Assembly (NCBI RefSeq): GCF_003268005.1
Contig: NZ_CP014213.1
Span: forward strand, 124,001 to 188,000
Direction of reading: 5' to 3'
Length of the DNA stretch: 64,000 nucleotides
From: Methanosphaera sp. BMS
GTDB lineage: Archaea; Methanobacteriota; Methanobacteria; Methanobacteriales; Methanobacteriaceae
The notes under the pieces were generated by a model. It saw only the letters and a list, made by a program, of their open reading frames with translations, had not been told where the DNA came from and did no database searches. Within the stretch, counting starts at the first letter, position 1. Each line of letters opens with the position of its first letter. Both the position numbers and the translations under genes were made by a program. This document shows positions 47,376 to 57,235 of the stretch, in pieces.

Positions 47376-48218
47376 TTATTGCTGGGTTAAGTATTCGGCC
47401 TTTGCCTTAGGTGTCTCAGGCAATAAAGGTTTTGAATAGAAATCCGGATTGTTTTTAATTTCCAATAAGGACTCCTTCATAACAGCTATTCTTTTACTGT
47501 CTGCCGGATGGCTTGAGAAGAAATCAAATTCATTACCCATATTCTGTGAAAAGTTCTTCCAGAACTCAGGTACAACATCAACATTATAACCGGACAGATA
47601 TGCTATAATCAATCCCAGCTTATCTGCCTCCAATTCATGACTTCTACCCCATGGCTGGGTCAACAGATATTGTGAACCCATATTGGCTATACCGGTCGCC
47701 GCTTGAGTTAACTGGCTTGCCCCGCGGATACCAAGAAATTCCAGTATTATACCTATGATATATGATAATGAGAACAATGAATTTTTAGTCTTCTGTACAC
47801 TGGCACTGGTACGTGAATGATCAAGAAGTGCATGTGATACTTCATGAGATAGAACAAATGCCAATTCTTCCTCATTTCTCATGTATTTCAATATACCTGA
47901 GTATACCAATATTTTACCACCAGGATAACAGCATGCATTGGCTATTTCACTATTTACAAGATGTACCTCCCAGTCATAGTAATCCTGAACGTAATCCAAT
48001 CGATTTATCTTTCTAAGATAATCCTGAACAGTATTGATGAGGTTATTGGTTACATTATATACCATTTGTCCCTGAGGTGTCTGATCCAATATTTGATACT
48101 TTTTAATCTCTGTATAATATGCATTATAGCATTGATTCAAGAATTCATCATCATTTATATTATCATAATGCTTTTTACCGGTAAATGGGTTTAAATCACT
48201 TCTACTATCCTTACTCAT
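47376..48218 (-). CDS. M48-family zinc metallopeptidase (paralogue 1)
   Basis: A 280-residue peptidase of the M48 (Ste24/HtpX/BepA-like) family. The zinc site is in AFVLSHEVSHALLDH (HExxH, about 124-128), with the third ligand Glu in HELEADKLG (about 195). No signal peptide is evident; a hydrophobic stretch near 145-160 may touch the membrane. The start at 48218 is preferred because GGAGGT lies a few bases upstream; a longer frame adds a hydrophobic leader without support. It is adjacent to and strongly similar to the next peptidase, so a tandem duplication is likely. Confidence 0.88.
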   Translation of the reverse strand: MSKDSRSDLNPFTGKKHYDNINDDEFLNQCYNAYYTEIKKYQILDQTPQGQMVYNVTNNLINTVQDYLRKINRLDYVQDYYDWEVHLVNSEIANACCYPGGKILVYSGILKYMRNEEELAFVLSHEVSHALLDHSRTSASVQKTKNSLFSLSYIIGIILEFLGIRGASQLTQAATGIANMGSQYLLTQPWGRSHELEADKLGLIIAYLSGYNVDVVPEFWKNFSQNMGNEFDFFSSHPADSKRIAVMKESLLEIKNNPDFYSKPLLPETPKAKAEYLTQQ

Positions 48219-48376
48219 TGGTAGGACCTCCAAAAAATATTTATATATAAATGAAAAAAATAACAATTCATCTTAATTATATTAAGTTTTGTGTTAAAAG
48301 ATATTTATAAGTTATTTGAATTATGTAAAACAGAACAATCAAAAAAAAAGATTAATAATAAGAATATAACAAATGG

Positions 48377-49498
48377 CTATAATTTATTTCCACAATGCAT
48401 ACAATACTTATCCGTTAAAAAGACATGCTTTCCACAGTTTGGACAATGTAACTGTTTTAAATTCAATCCACAACTATTACAGAATTCATCACCTACAGCT
48501 ATCGGATTATCACATCCCGGACACTTATAATGTGCTTGAAAAGTATGCGTTGTAACGTTGGAATTAGACTGATTCTGAGAATGGTTATATCCCTGAGCCT
48601 GAAATTCATTATGTCCTCGAACTTGTGAATCATTATAGCCTTGAATATTTCTTTCAATATTTTTTGTCATATATTCATCCTTCGCCTTGGGCGTTTCGGG
48701 AAGCAATGGCTGTGAAAAGAAGTCCGGCCTGTTATACATATCCATTAGCGATTCCCTCATAACGGCTATTCTTTTTTCATCGGCAGGATGTGTTGAGAAA
48801 AAATCAAATTCATTGGCATTATCCTGTGCAAATCTCTGCCAGAATACTGGAACGCCACTGACATCAAAACCTGCAAGATAGGCTATTATCAAGCCCAGCT
48901 TATCTGCCTCCAATTCATTATCACGACCCCACGGCTGAGTCAAGAGATAATGTGAAGTGGCATTAGCTACATTTACACCGGCTCTTACCAAATCTCCTGC
49001 AGCACCAAAGCCCAACATATCCAACGCTATACTGCCCATCCATGAAGCTGAGGACAAGGAGTTTTTTGTCTGCTCCACACTGGCTCTTGTACGTGAATGA
49101 TCAAGAAGTGCATGTGAAATTTCATGTGACAATACAAAGGCCAATTCCTCAGGATATTGCATATATTCAAGTATACCCGCATAGACCACTATCTTACCAC
49201 CGGGATAACAGCATGCATTGGCTATGCTACTATTTACCAGGTGTACCTCCCAGTCATAGTAGTCAATCACATAATCCATACGATTTATCTTCTGAAGATA
49301 ATCTTCCACGGCACGTATCAATGAAACCGTGATATCAAATACCATTCGACCTGTTTGGGTATTATCAAGAAGTTCATACTGGTTTAATTCGGAATAATAA
49401 GCATTATAACACTCTTCAAGAAATTCATCATCATCTATTGTATCATAATGCCTTTTACCGGTAAATGGGTTTAAATCACTTCTATCATCCTTATTCAT
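48377..49498 (-). CDS. M48-family zinc metallopeptidase with C-terminal zinc ribbons (paralogue 2)
   Basis: A 373-residue paralogue of the previous gene, sharing SDLNPFTGKxHYD at the N-terminus and the HEISHALLDHSRT zinc motif (about 124-128). It differs by a C-terminal extension: a Gln/Asn-rich linker (about 275-325), then two zinc ribbons (CPGCDNPIAVGDEFCNSCG and CPNCGKHVFLTDKYCMHCG). The ribbons may bind a partner. The start at 49498 has GGTGAT upstream. Complete. Confidence 0.88.
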   Translation of the reverse strand: MNKDDRSDLNPFTGKRHYDTIDDDEFLEECYNAYYSELNQYELLDNTQTGRMVFDITVSLIRAVEDYLQKINRMDYVIDYYDWEVHLVNSSIANACCYPGGKIVVYAGILEYMQYPEELAFVLSHEISHALLDHSRTRASVEQTKNSLSSASWMGSIALDMLGFGAAGDLVRAGVNVANATSHYLLTQPWGRDNELEADKLGLIIAYLAGFDVSGVPVFWQRFAQDNANEFDFFSTHPADEKRIAVMRESLMDMYNRPDFFSQPLLPETPKAKDEYMTKNIERNIQGYNDSQVRGHNEFQAQGYNHSQNQSNSNVTTHTFQAHYKCPGCDNPIAVGDEFCNSCGLNLKQLHCPNCGKHVFLTDKYCMHCGNKL

Positions 49499-49731
49499 AA
49501 TCACCATCTTCCATTATACTTATCTTTAACTAAACTCCATTATATAATTTATTCTAAATATTAAAAAAGTATATATATCTCCAAGACATAATAATTCTAG
49601 AGAATTAAAAATAGTAATTCTAAAAAAATATCTATGATTAATTGACAAAATCCATAAAATAATAAAGATATAACCACTAAAATCTTGAAAAAAATTTTCT
49701 AAATCAAATAAATATAAAAAAGGTGAAAACA

Positions 49732-50364
49732 ATGGTTAAATGTCCAAAATGTGGCTTTGATTCACAGGAAGGAAAATTCTGTATCGCCTGTGGTCAGCCA
49801 TTAACCAATATTGATAATCAAAACTACTACCAAAATCCAAACGATGAAAAAATAACATTCAACAATCAAATTGACAATGAAAATTTCCAGAATAATCTGA
49901 AAGAGGATAACGGAAATCTTCAAAATGCAAACAATCCAGTAATGAATGATTACACTCCCCTACGGAACAATCCATCAAATTTACAGGACAACACACCAAT
50001 ACCTAATAATCAGCAGACAAACATGCCCGTTCAAACAAATACCCAAATACAAAAACCATATGATAATCAGGGATTCAATAATCAGGGATATAACCAGGCA
50101 AACGTACCTATAAACCAAAAAAGCAAACTTGTGGGATTTCTGTTGAATTTCTTTATTCCAGGGCTAGGCTATGGATACGTAGACAAATGGAAAGAGGGAG
50201 TAATGATATTTGTAGCCTATTTCGTACTTTCATTTTTAGGATGGATACTCTTAATCATTTTAATAGGAGCCATATTCCTATTGGCAGCATTCATATTATG
50301 GATTTATTCACTGATAAAAACCATGGATATGATCGATAAATACAATAATGGTCTTCCATACTAG
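49732..50364 (+). CDS. Zinc-ribbon/TM2-like membrane protein
   Basis: A 210-residue protein. A zinc ribbon (CPKCGFDSQEGKFCIACGQP, about 3-22) is followed by a long Asn/Gln-rich linker (about 25-130). A TM2-like domain (about 135-200) then starts FFIPGLGYGYVDKWKEG, with two or three membrane helices. The ribbon should be cytoplasmic. The start at 49732 follows AAAAAGGTGA. A role as a membrane sensor or scaffold is inferred only from layout. Confidence 0.75.
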   Translation: MVKCPKCGFDSQEGKFCIACGQPLTNIDNQNYYQNPNDEKITFNNQIDNENFQNNLKEDNGNLQNANNPVMNDYTPLRNNPSNLQDNTPIPNNQQTNMPVQTNTQIQKPYDNQGFNNQGYNQANVPINQKSKLVGFLLNFFIPGLGYGYVDKWKEGVMIFVAYFVLSFLGWILLIILIGAIFLLAAFILWIYSLIKTMDMIDKYNNGLPY

Positions 50365-50605
50365 TTAATTTAAACAATTAACCAACCTTAATTTTTTTTT
50401 TATTGAAAACTTTTTTTAAAAACATATCAATTATAATTCCCACTTAAAAACAGCCCCCATCCATAAAATAAGATTATTTTTAACGTTTAGCCTAAAAACC
50501 TTAATAAAACAAGAAACATTAATTTTATGAAAAATAAAAAAAAATAGTAAAAAAGCAGTTTTTATCGAATAGCCACTGAAATAAAGCGATAAACCTTGTG
50601 TTTAT

Positions 50606-50947
50606 CTAAGCTTTTTCTTTCATTACCCTTATCAATTCACTTAACAGTTCATTATTCCTTTCAATTTTTGAATCAAGATTATCCACGGATGTGCCCAATC
50701 TGTCAATAGCATCAATAACATCATCATTAGATGCATCATTTCCCGAATCAACAATATTTTCGGAAAGTTCATTGATATTTGATTCAATTGAGGCAATATT
50801 TGAAGATATACTGGATTTGTTGGAAAGATTTTCCAATTCCAAATTGTAAAAATCCTTAAGATCCACTCTCATGTCCTCAATAAGTTTAACCATGTAATTT
50901 ACATCACTTCTTATATCATATAAGTTCTCTGTCCACAACATCATCAC
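50606..50947 (-). CDS. Small coiled-coil hypothetical protein
   Basis: A 113-residue hydrophilic protein predicted to be long coiled coil from its heptad-like Leu/Ile spacing (NIASIESNINELSENI, then AIDRLGTSVDNLDSKI). Several Met codons stand at the start (GTG ATG ATG TTG) overlapping a GGTGAT site, so the exact start is uncertain by a few residues. No family recognised. Confidence 0.65.
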   Translation of the reverse strand: MMMLWTENLYDIRSDVNYMVKLIEDMRVDLKDFYNLELENLSNKSSISSNIASIESNINELSENIVDSGNDASNDDVIDAIDRLGTSVDNLDSKIERNNELLSELIRVMKEKA

Positions 50948-51095
50948 CTATATTTCTAGAATTTTATCATTATATTTTAATATTATCCTAATTCTATTTA
51001 ACAATTTTTTTAAATAAGTAACTACAATATTATAATTAGAATATGTACTATTTAATTATTAGTATTCTTAAAATCAAATTAATGGGTGTGAATTT

Positions 51096-51533
51096 ATGAA
51101 CAATAAACATGCATTTGTAATCTTCATTACGGCATTACTATTGATAATATTTACATTTACAGTAGTCTATAACAATGCCGGCGTTGACGTTTTGAATCCA
51201 CAGGTAATTACCAAGACAGTCGATGACAAGACCAGTTACGAGTTGAATTATTCATTAGCAGCCGGAGGTAACTTTAAAGTTTTGGATTGTGAATCAGCGT
51301 ATTATACAAGTGATGATCAGTTTATAGGAAAATCCAGCACAGTCCTTGAAAATATAACCATAGGCGGTATTCCGATGTATGAGAACATTACTATGGAAGA
51401 AAACGCCGGAAATTCAACGCCAAAAAAAGTAAAGATAAGTATATTCAAACAGAAGCTAACTCCAGAACAGAAATTAGCCAATGGAACTTATGCCGTAGAT
51501 GCATTCTATGAAAAAACCTTTGACTTGAAATAG
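51096..51533 (+). CDS. Membrane-anchored extracytoplasmic hypothetical protein
   Basis: A 145-residue protein. The N-terminal hydrophobic segment (about 5-25, AFVIFITALLLIIFTFTVVY) should anchor it, with a soluble beta-rich extracellular part bearing Asn-x-Thr/Ser sequons. No recognised domain. The start is preceded by GGGTGTG and a hairpin terminator follows the stop. Confidence 0.65.
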   Translation: MNNKHAFVIFITALLLIIFTFTVVYNNAGVDVLNPQVITKTVDDKTSYELNYSLAAGGNFKVLDCESAYYTSDDQFIGKSSTVLENITIGGIPMYENITMEENAGNSTPKKVKISIFKQKLTPEQKLANGTYAVDAFYEKTFDLK

Positions 51534-51534
51534 A

Positions 51535-51558
51535 TGAGTGAAAAAAGTTTTTTACTCA
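51535..51558 (+). terminator. Hairpin terminator
   Basis: TGAGTGAAAAAA pairs with TTTTTTACTCA (one-base bulge), two bases after the stop codon of the gene at 51096. Confidence 0.5.
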
Positions 51559-51608
51559 AACATTCCACTTTTTTTAAAGAAATTTAGCCAAATAATTAAA
51601 AAAATTGG

Positions 51609-51842
51609 TTAGTATTGGCTTTCATTATTAATAATATCAATATAATTATGTAAATTTGCAATTATTGATTTATGAGTGTTTCTTTTTTCCAAATCAGAAA
51701 TTACATCATTTATTATTTGTATGATGGCTTCATTTTCTATTTCTAATTTATTCTGATACATATTTGTTAATAGTTTTAGTTTTGTATCATGATATCCCAT
51801 CAGATGTAGAAATACTACTACTTCATATACTATTTGATTCAT
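51609..51842 (-). CDS. Small helical hypothetical protein
   Basis: A 77-residue protein rich in Asn, Ile and Leu, probably all helical (MNQIVYEVVVFLHLMGYHDT...). A GTGGTAA site lies just upstream of the ATG. No family recognised. It stands alone on the minus strand. Confidence 0.5.
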   Translation of the reverse strand: MNQIVYEVVVFLHLMGYHDTKLKLLTNMYQNKLEIENEAIIQIINDVISDLEKRNTHKSIIANLHNYIDIINNESQY

Positions 51843-52088
51843 CTAGTTACCACACAGTTTTGTTTTCAATGATATTATTACAGTTAATGTTTAATTATTC
51901 AATAATAATACTATGTTTTTAGTTAATAATAATTCTTTTGATTTAATGGGATTATTTGAAAAATAATTCCAACTTTGATATTTATAATATCCGTAAAAAT
52001 ATACTCACATTTAAATACTAGTACAACAATATTAAGAAATACTCAAATAATACAATACAATCCACAAGCATATTTACGGAGGAAGCAA

Positions 52089-53537
52089 ATGATATGTGAT
52101 AATTGTGGTCATATAAACCCAAATATAAATAAAAGATGTGATAAATGTGGAAAGGAATTAGAACCTGCTCCACGATATCCAACTGAAAGAAATAAATCAA
52201 CAAATAGAACATATGATAAAAATGAAGGACTTTTTGATGATATTAAAAACCTATCAACAGAAAAGAAAATTATTGGTGTATGCTGTTTAATCTTACTGGC
52301 AATCTTTGCAGTATCATCAGTACTGCCATACAACAATGACAGCACCATCATACCCTACGACAATAATACTACAGACTACGTAACGGATGTAAACAACACC
52401 CCCGAGATAGTTCAAACACCATCAAAAATAAATACAAACATAAATGTTACAGCCAAAAGTCCCGTAAAAAGTGGTGAAAGTACCATCATCAAAGGTTATC
52501 TGCTTGATGAATCAGAAAATCCACTATATAACTGTGAGGTTATAGTCAAAATAGCAAACAATGAGTTCAATATAAAAACAAAACATGACGGAAGCTACAC
52601 CTTGGAGTATAACGATACCGAAAATGGCAGCCAGAACGTTAGTGTCGTATTTGAAGAAAATGCAAATTATCACGGCTGTTACAACAACACATTCTTTGAA
52701 GTTGTAAACAACACCACAAATGACAACAATGATACAAACAACACCACCAGCAATCACACCATATCCAAAAACAACACAGACAACGATACAAAAAACAAAT
52801 CAGATGATGATCACGACAACCATGATACGCATAATTCAATTTTAAGTTGGATATTTGGAAATAGAAATAAACAAAACAATAACCTTACAAACGACGGCAA
52901 TGACAGTACAAACAACACCACAAACCATGGCAATTTAAGAAGCAACCATACAATAAACAATATCAGCGATAATGACAACACCACAGACGATAACCACAAT
53001 AAATCAACCAACAACACTACAACCACGAATAATACAACAAACAGCCTGCATCCTGATGACAACAAAAACAATACCGCCGACGACAACAATAATACAACAG
53101 ACAACCACGATAAAAACAACACTCCCACAAACAATACACACAACAATACGACAGACGATAGGAACAATGATAACCATCATCACGCTGAAAATAACACCAC
53201 ACAATCCCTTAATGATACGGATACATCTAATGACACCAAAACAAGTGATGACAAATCAGATACAAAACTGGATGTGAAAATAGAAAACAACATAACCGAA
53301 AACGAGCCTACAAAAATTAACGGAACATTGGTTGATGAAAACAATACACCTATAGCCAATGCAGTTATAAAAATTAAAATTGACGACAAGGAAGCGATAG
53401 TGCATACTGACAGTCATGGTGAATATTCAATCGAGTACACACCTACAAGTGATGATTCAAAACATGTTGAAGTAATTTATGAAGGTGATGACAAATACTC
53501 CGGCACCCATAAATCAGGTATGATGAGTATCAAATAG
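52089..53537 (+). CDS. Zinc-ribbon membrane protein with Ig-like domains and Asn/Thr/His-rich linker
   Basis: A 482-residue protein. A zinc ribbon (CDNCGHINPNINKRCDKCGK, about 3-22) is followed by a membrane segment (about 58-78, IIGVCCLILLAIFAV). Two carboxypeptidase-regulatory/Ig-like domains (about 110-195 and 390-482; ESTIIKGYLLDESENPLYNC and PTKINGTLVDENNTPIANAV) flank a very biased Asn/Thr/Asp/His linker of about 180 residues, full of NNT sequons. The zinc ribbon should be cytoplasmic and the rest outside, probably heavily glycosylated. The start at 52089 follows GGAGGA; a longer frame is open but unsupported. Confidence 0.8.
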   Translation: MICDNCGHINPNINKRCDKCGKELEPAPRYPTERNKSTNRTYDKNEGLFDDIKNLSTEKKIIGVCCLILLAIFAVSSVLPYNNDSTIIPYDNNTTDYVTDVNNTPEIVQTPSKINTNINVTAKSPVKSGESTIIKGYLLDESENPLYNCEVIVKIANNEFNIKTKHDGSYTLEYNDTENGSQNVSVVFEENANYHGCYNNTFFEVVNNTTNDNNDTNNTTSNHTISKNNTDNDTKNKSDDDHDNHDTHNSILSWIFGNRNKQNNNLTNDGNDSTNNTTNHGNLRSNHTINNISDNDNTTDDNHNKSTNNTTTTNNTTNSLHPDDNKNNTADDNNNTTDNHDKNNTPTNNTHNNTTDDRNNDNHHHAENNTTQSLNDTDTSNDTKTSDDKSDTKLDVKIENNITENEPTKINGTLVDENNTPIANAVIKIKIDDKEAIVHTDSHGEYSIEYTPTSDDSKHVEVIYEGDDKYSGTHKSGMMSIK

Positions 53538-53773
53538 GGCCAAACCCCCAATAACCCCCATGTTTTCCTTTTTTTAGTGATTTTTTGTCCTTTTATTTTT
53601 AATTACGTAGTATGGTTTTAATAATGATTTTTTACGAATTGATAGATTATATCATATTAATTGTAAATTCAAAGGATTAAATGGGAACTTTATTAAATGA
53701 GTATTTTTATATATATTAATAAAAAGTTAAAGTCTGACTTTAATATCCAAAAAATTTAACGAAGGATGATTTT

Positions 53774-54496
53774 ATGAACCAAAGTCAATATTTTGAGTTT
53801 GAAGATAAGAAGTATGATTTTCCATATTACAAGAATAAGGAAATTTTTTCTAAAAAAACCGGACTGATAATGTTATTTAGTGTAATCTTATTTATTATAC
53901 TGTTGTTTGGCCCGGTTAAATTCAAATCTCCCCAGGAAGAGTTAATATTATTTCTAGCCATGATGATACCATTTATTATTGCGACAGGAGGTAAATTAGG
54001 CAGTTTGTTTAAAAGGCCCAGATTAAGTGATCTTAAACTGGTAGTATTGTGTGTGCTGGGTGATTTGTTTTTACTGCTTTTGATAGTAATCATACAAAGT
54101 ATCATAAACACGGTCATACCATTTGATATAACCCATACTACACAAAGCTTTGGAGAATACAGTTCAATTACGGCACTTGCCTTTATTGCATCACTATTTC
54201 AAATCATATCCGAAGAGTTATTCAGAGTGATAATATTTTTAATAATGTTATACCTGATGTACAGATTCACAAAAGACCGTAAGATGTCAATTATGGTTGC
54301 GGTATTTATCAGCCTATTAATATTCGGATTGATGCATGCAAACACTTATGGAAAAATATTATTTTGTATTTTTGTAATGGGATTTGGAACATTTTTCACG
54401 TTGTATCCATATCTGAAGACTAAAAATATATTATTAAGCATTCTAGTACATATGATTTATAATCTGTTAGTGCTGATTGTACAAACTTCACTATAA
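53774..54496 (+). CDS. CPBP-family intramembrane metalloprotease
   Basis: A 240-residue polytopic membrane protein with about seven hydrophobic segments. The CPBP (CAAX protease/bacteriocin-processing, Abi) motifs are present: SEELFRV (EExxxR, about 142), FGLMHAN (about 172) and HMIYN near the C-terminus. Members cleave prenylated proteins or peptides in the membrane, or act in bacteriocin self-immunity. AAGGATGA precedes the start. The next gene follows closely, so an operon is possible. Confidence 0.85.
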   Translation: MNQSQYFEFEDKKYDFPYYKNKEIFSKKTGLIMLFSVILFIILLFGPVKFKSPQEELILFLAMMIPFIIATGGKLGSLFKRPRLSDLKLVVLCVLGDLFLLLLIVIIQSIINTVIPFDITHTTQSFGEYSSITALAFIASLFQIISEELFRVIIFLIMLYLMYRFTKDRKMSIMVAVFISLLIFGLMHANTYGKILFCIFVMGFGTFFTLYPYLKTKNILLSILVHMIYNLLVLIVQTSL

Positions 54497-54526
54497 AGAT
54501 TAAAAAGAAAAAGTAGGAATATTGAG

Positions 54527-54874
54527 TTGATTAAAGTGAACATATTAAATGAATTTAATTTTATGATGCCGACACAATCACCCGATGCAATCGTATTGGA
54601 TGGAAGCATCATCATAATCATAGGATTTGTAGCATTAGCATATCTGTTATATAAGCATAGAAATGAACTGTTTGCTGTTGACACTGGAAGCTATGAAAAT
54701 ACTGTGGATAATGAAAATATTCAAAAGGGCACTGGTGAAAACACAGAATATGCCAACAACACCGTGAACTATAATAGCCAACAAAACACGGCTTACATTG
54801 AAAATGAAGAAAAAGAAAAAGAAAAAGAGTATTACGAGGATACAGAAAAGGAAGTTTTGCTAAATTACAGATAA
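54527..54874 (+). CDS. Small single-pass membrane protein
   Basis: A 115-residue protein with one membrane segment (about 27-42, IIIIIGFVALAYLLY) and a hydrophilic Asn/Glu-rich tail (about 45-115) with a KEKEKE cluster. It starts at TTG, or at a GTG nine bases later; AGGA is a modest ribosome binding site. It follows the CPBP gene by 30 bases and may be co-transcribed. No family recognised. Confidence 0.5.
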   Translation: MIKVNILNEFNFMMPTQSPDAIVLDGSIIIIIGFVALAYLLYKHRNELFAVDTGSYENTVDNENIQKGTGENTEYANNTVNYNSQQNTAYIENEEKEKEKEYYEDTEKEVLLNYR

Positions 54875-54946
54875 TCCATGTTTATATACTCAGACATGAC
54901 AGTTACACAAAAATAGTATCAAAAATCAATCAAAAGGAGATATTAA

Positions 54947-55774
54947 ATGGAAGAATATTCAATAACATGGAAGATTATGAATTTGTTCTGGGTCGTATTC
55001 TCATTCATATTCCTGTTAAATGGTGTTGGTATAATATATGCCGGCCATAAGGCAAACAATAGAAATTGGCTGATAGAGGGAATAATTTACCAGTTGTTTC
55101 CAACATCATTAATATTACTGATAATGATAGATCCGAATTCATCATTCGGTGTTACCTTAAGCGGAATATACCTGTTAACATGGGTTGTATGTATCGTCAG
55201 GACATTCTTTATAGCCAACAATTACTTGAAATACATGAAAAACAAAAACATTGACATGTATAATTCAGGGCAGATTAATCAAAACAACCATCAAACAAGT
55301 TATAACAATCCAAATCAGTCCTATGACATGACGGGTAATGTGCAATACAATAATAGTCCCAACTACAACAACCAAAACCCTGATATTAAGAGCAACCCCT
55401 TGACTGATGAATATGAAATCATCATGAAATCAAACAATTGCAACAATCCCCCCATGGAAAATCCAAGTAAAAACGCGGCTTTTTCAAGGGATAATCAGAT
55501 AAACTTTGACAACGACAATCAGAATACATTAAACAATACTCCAGACAACATTCCAATAGTAAACATTAATACAGCCACAGTTGATGAAATTGCACTTCTT
55601 CCGGCAATGGACATTCAAAAGGCAGAAAAGATAGTTGAACTTAGAAATAATGGTGAAATGATTAATTCATTGGATGATTTGAAACGAAAACTTGATTTGA
55701 ATGATTATCAGGTGAATCAAATGAAAGATTATATTCTCATAACCAGTATGACACAAAGAAGAATAGATCTATAA
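54947..55774 (+). CDS. Membrane protein with C-terminal helix-hairpin-helix motif
   Basis: A 275-residue protein. The N-terminal half has three to four membrane helices (about 8-105), with an NGVGIIYAGHKANNRNW stretch loosely like TM2 proteins. An Asn-rich linker (about 105-205) follows. The C-terminal ComEA-like helix-hairpin-helix (VNINTATVDEIALLPAM, about 207-265) typically binds DNA non-specifically. A membrane protein with a DNA-binding domain could tether DNA, but location of the domain inside or outside is not clear. AAGGAGAT precedes the start. Confidence 0.7.
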   Translation: MEEYSITWKIMNLFWVVFSFIFLLNGVGIIYAGHKANNRNWLIEGIIYQLFPTSLILLIMIDPNSSFGVTLSGIYLLTWVVCIVRTFFIANNYLKYMKNKNIDMYNSGQINQNNHQTSYNNPNQSYDMTGNVQYNNSPNYNNQNPDIKSNPLTDEYEIIMKSNNCNNPPMENPSKNAAFSRDNQINFDNDNQNTLNNTPDNIPIVNINTATVDEIALLPAMDIQKAEKIVELRNNGEMINSLDDLKRKLDLNDYQVNQMKDYILITSMTQRRIDL

Positions 55775-55913
55775 TCCCCAATTTACTTTTTTTGATATTG
55801 TAAAATTGTATAGGCTTTTTTTGCGAAAACTTTTTTACAAGTTTCTAATTTTTTTTCTTAATTTAAACTCGTAATTTACATAATCAGACATATATTTTAG
55901 ATTAAGTTTTCTA

Positions 55914-56350
55914 TTGAATTTTATAATTAAATTTTCACGTTTAAACGGTAAAAGACATTACAGATCAACGATTTATGATTCGATTAATGAGATTCCAATA
56001 AGTGAAAAAATCGTCCGAAACAGATCACCAAATATTATAAAACAATTTATCAAAGAATCATTAGATAATAAACCACTAATAGCAATAACAACTGATTTAT
56101 ATCCTATGTATGGAAATATATTTGATGATTTAAACATAAAACAATAATTATGCATAATACACTTAAGAAGAACATGATATACCAAATTAAAACGATATAC
56201 AAGAGGAAATAAGTTTACAAAATGAAGAAATAGAAAAAACATCCAACAAATTAGACAACTACTATAGAAATACAGATCCAAAAATAATAAAAAACGTTAC
56301 AAAACTAGAAATGGAATATGAAGCTATTTATATTACCAAATGTTTGATTT
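55914..56350 (+). pseudogene. Decayed transposase fragment (DDE type)
   Basis: A frame from 55914 encodes 77 residues, including NKPLIAITTDLYPMYGNIFDDLNIKQ. The pattern of an Asp in ITTD-x-YP followed by a QxC-like H segment is typical of DDE transposases. After the stop, other frames continue with plausible sequence (CIIHLRR, KRYTRGNK, then KLDNYYRNTDPKII), so the gene is frameshifted and truncated at both ends. No terminal inverted repeats were identified. Confidence 0.6.
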
Positions 56351-56489
56351 GACTGATAAAAAAGAAAAAGATAAGATAAGCCTATGAAAATTTACAGCTT
56401 CGTTTTCAATAAATTGTAATTTCAAAAAAAAAAATAATAATCTAACGTTTTTAAAAAGGATAATTGAATGATAATTTAAAAAAAATAGT

Positions 56490-56510
56490 TTGGAAAAAAG
56501 TATTTTCCAA
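56490..56510 (-). terminator. Hairpin terminator
   Basis: TTGGAAAA (56490-56497) and TTTTCCAA (56503-56510) form a perfect 8-bp stem with a 5-base loop, just beyond the stop codon of the leftward gene at 56517. Confidence 0.55.
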
Positions 56511-56516
56511 TAAAAC

Positions 56517-57020
56517 TTATTTTGCTGATTGTAGTACGGAATTTAATGTTTCCGGATTAGGTGCATTAATTTCAACTAATTTACCATCTTTACAATAGTC
56601 AAATGTAACTCCTTCATCGTTTTCTTTGAAAAATCCTTTCTGATTTTCGATTTGTTTTTCTACGCTTGAATTTGAAGGGGTGTAAGTATCACTATTAAAA
56701 TCAGCACCATAGACAACTTTAATAATGATTGAATCATTACCATTATCAAATATTACGGTACTTTTTTTACAATCAGGGAAGTTTTCTCCGGCTTCTTTAC
56801 CAATTTCATCTGCACTTTCATTATGGGTGTATCCGTCAGGAATAACAAATTTGAAGCCTTGAATGTTCACTTCATTGTTAACAACATTTAACTGTCCACC
56901 ATCAGTATTGGAACTTGAACTGGAAGACCAGTTAAAGCTCCATTCATCATCGGCACTTACAGCACTAAATGAAACAAGAACTGCAAGAGCTATTGCTAAT
57001 ATCATTAATAATTTTTTCAT
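56517..57020 (-). CDS. Small secreted protein
   Basis: A 167-residue protein with a clear signal peptide (MKKLLMILAIALAVLVSFSA, cleavage after VSA near 23) and a Ser-rich spacer (WSSSSSSN). A soluble domain follows (about 45-165) with GFKFVIPDGYTHN and KQIENQKGFF. The domain resembles small secreted proteins of unknown role in Methanobacteriales. AGGTGGT precedes the start. No membrane anchor or cell-wall motif is seen. Confidence 0.75.
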   Translation of the reverse strand: MKKLLMILAIALAVLVSFSAVSADDEWSFNWSSSSSSNTDGGQLNVVNNEVNIQGFKFVIPDGYTHNESADEIGKEAGENFPDCKKSTVIFDNGNDSIIIKVVYGADFNSDTYTPSNSSVEKQIENQKGFFKENDEGVTFDYCKDGKLVEINAPNPETLNSVLQSAK

Positions 57021-57235
57021 ATTACCACCTATGTTATAGGATATATTGCTTTAACTATATATAAAATATTCTTATTACTGTCGTGGTATCGTTGGAAAAT
57101 TGATTAACTATTGTGGTTAGATGGCTATATTTTTGGTTGTTTCAATCATTCAAGCCTATTGGATAATGGGAAAACTTTATAATAACTGTGAATTACATTA
57201 ATAAATATCAATATTACAAACGGGAGGTATAACTA

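Noticed and set aside
52811-53167. Cys/Val/Leu-rich minus-strand frames opposite the Asn/Thr linker
   Set aside because: They are the antisense of a biased Asn/Thr codon run and have no start signals.
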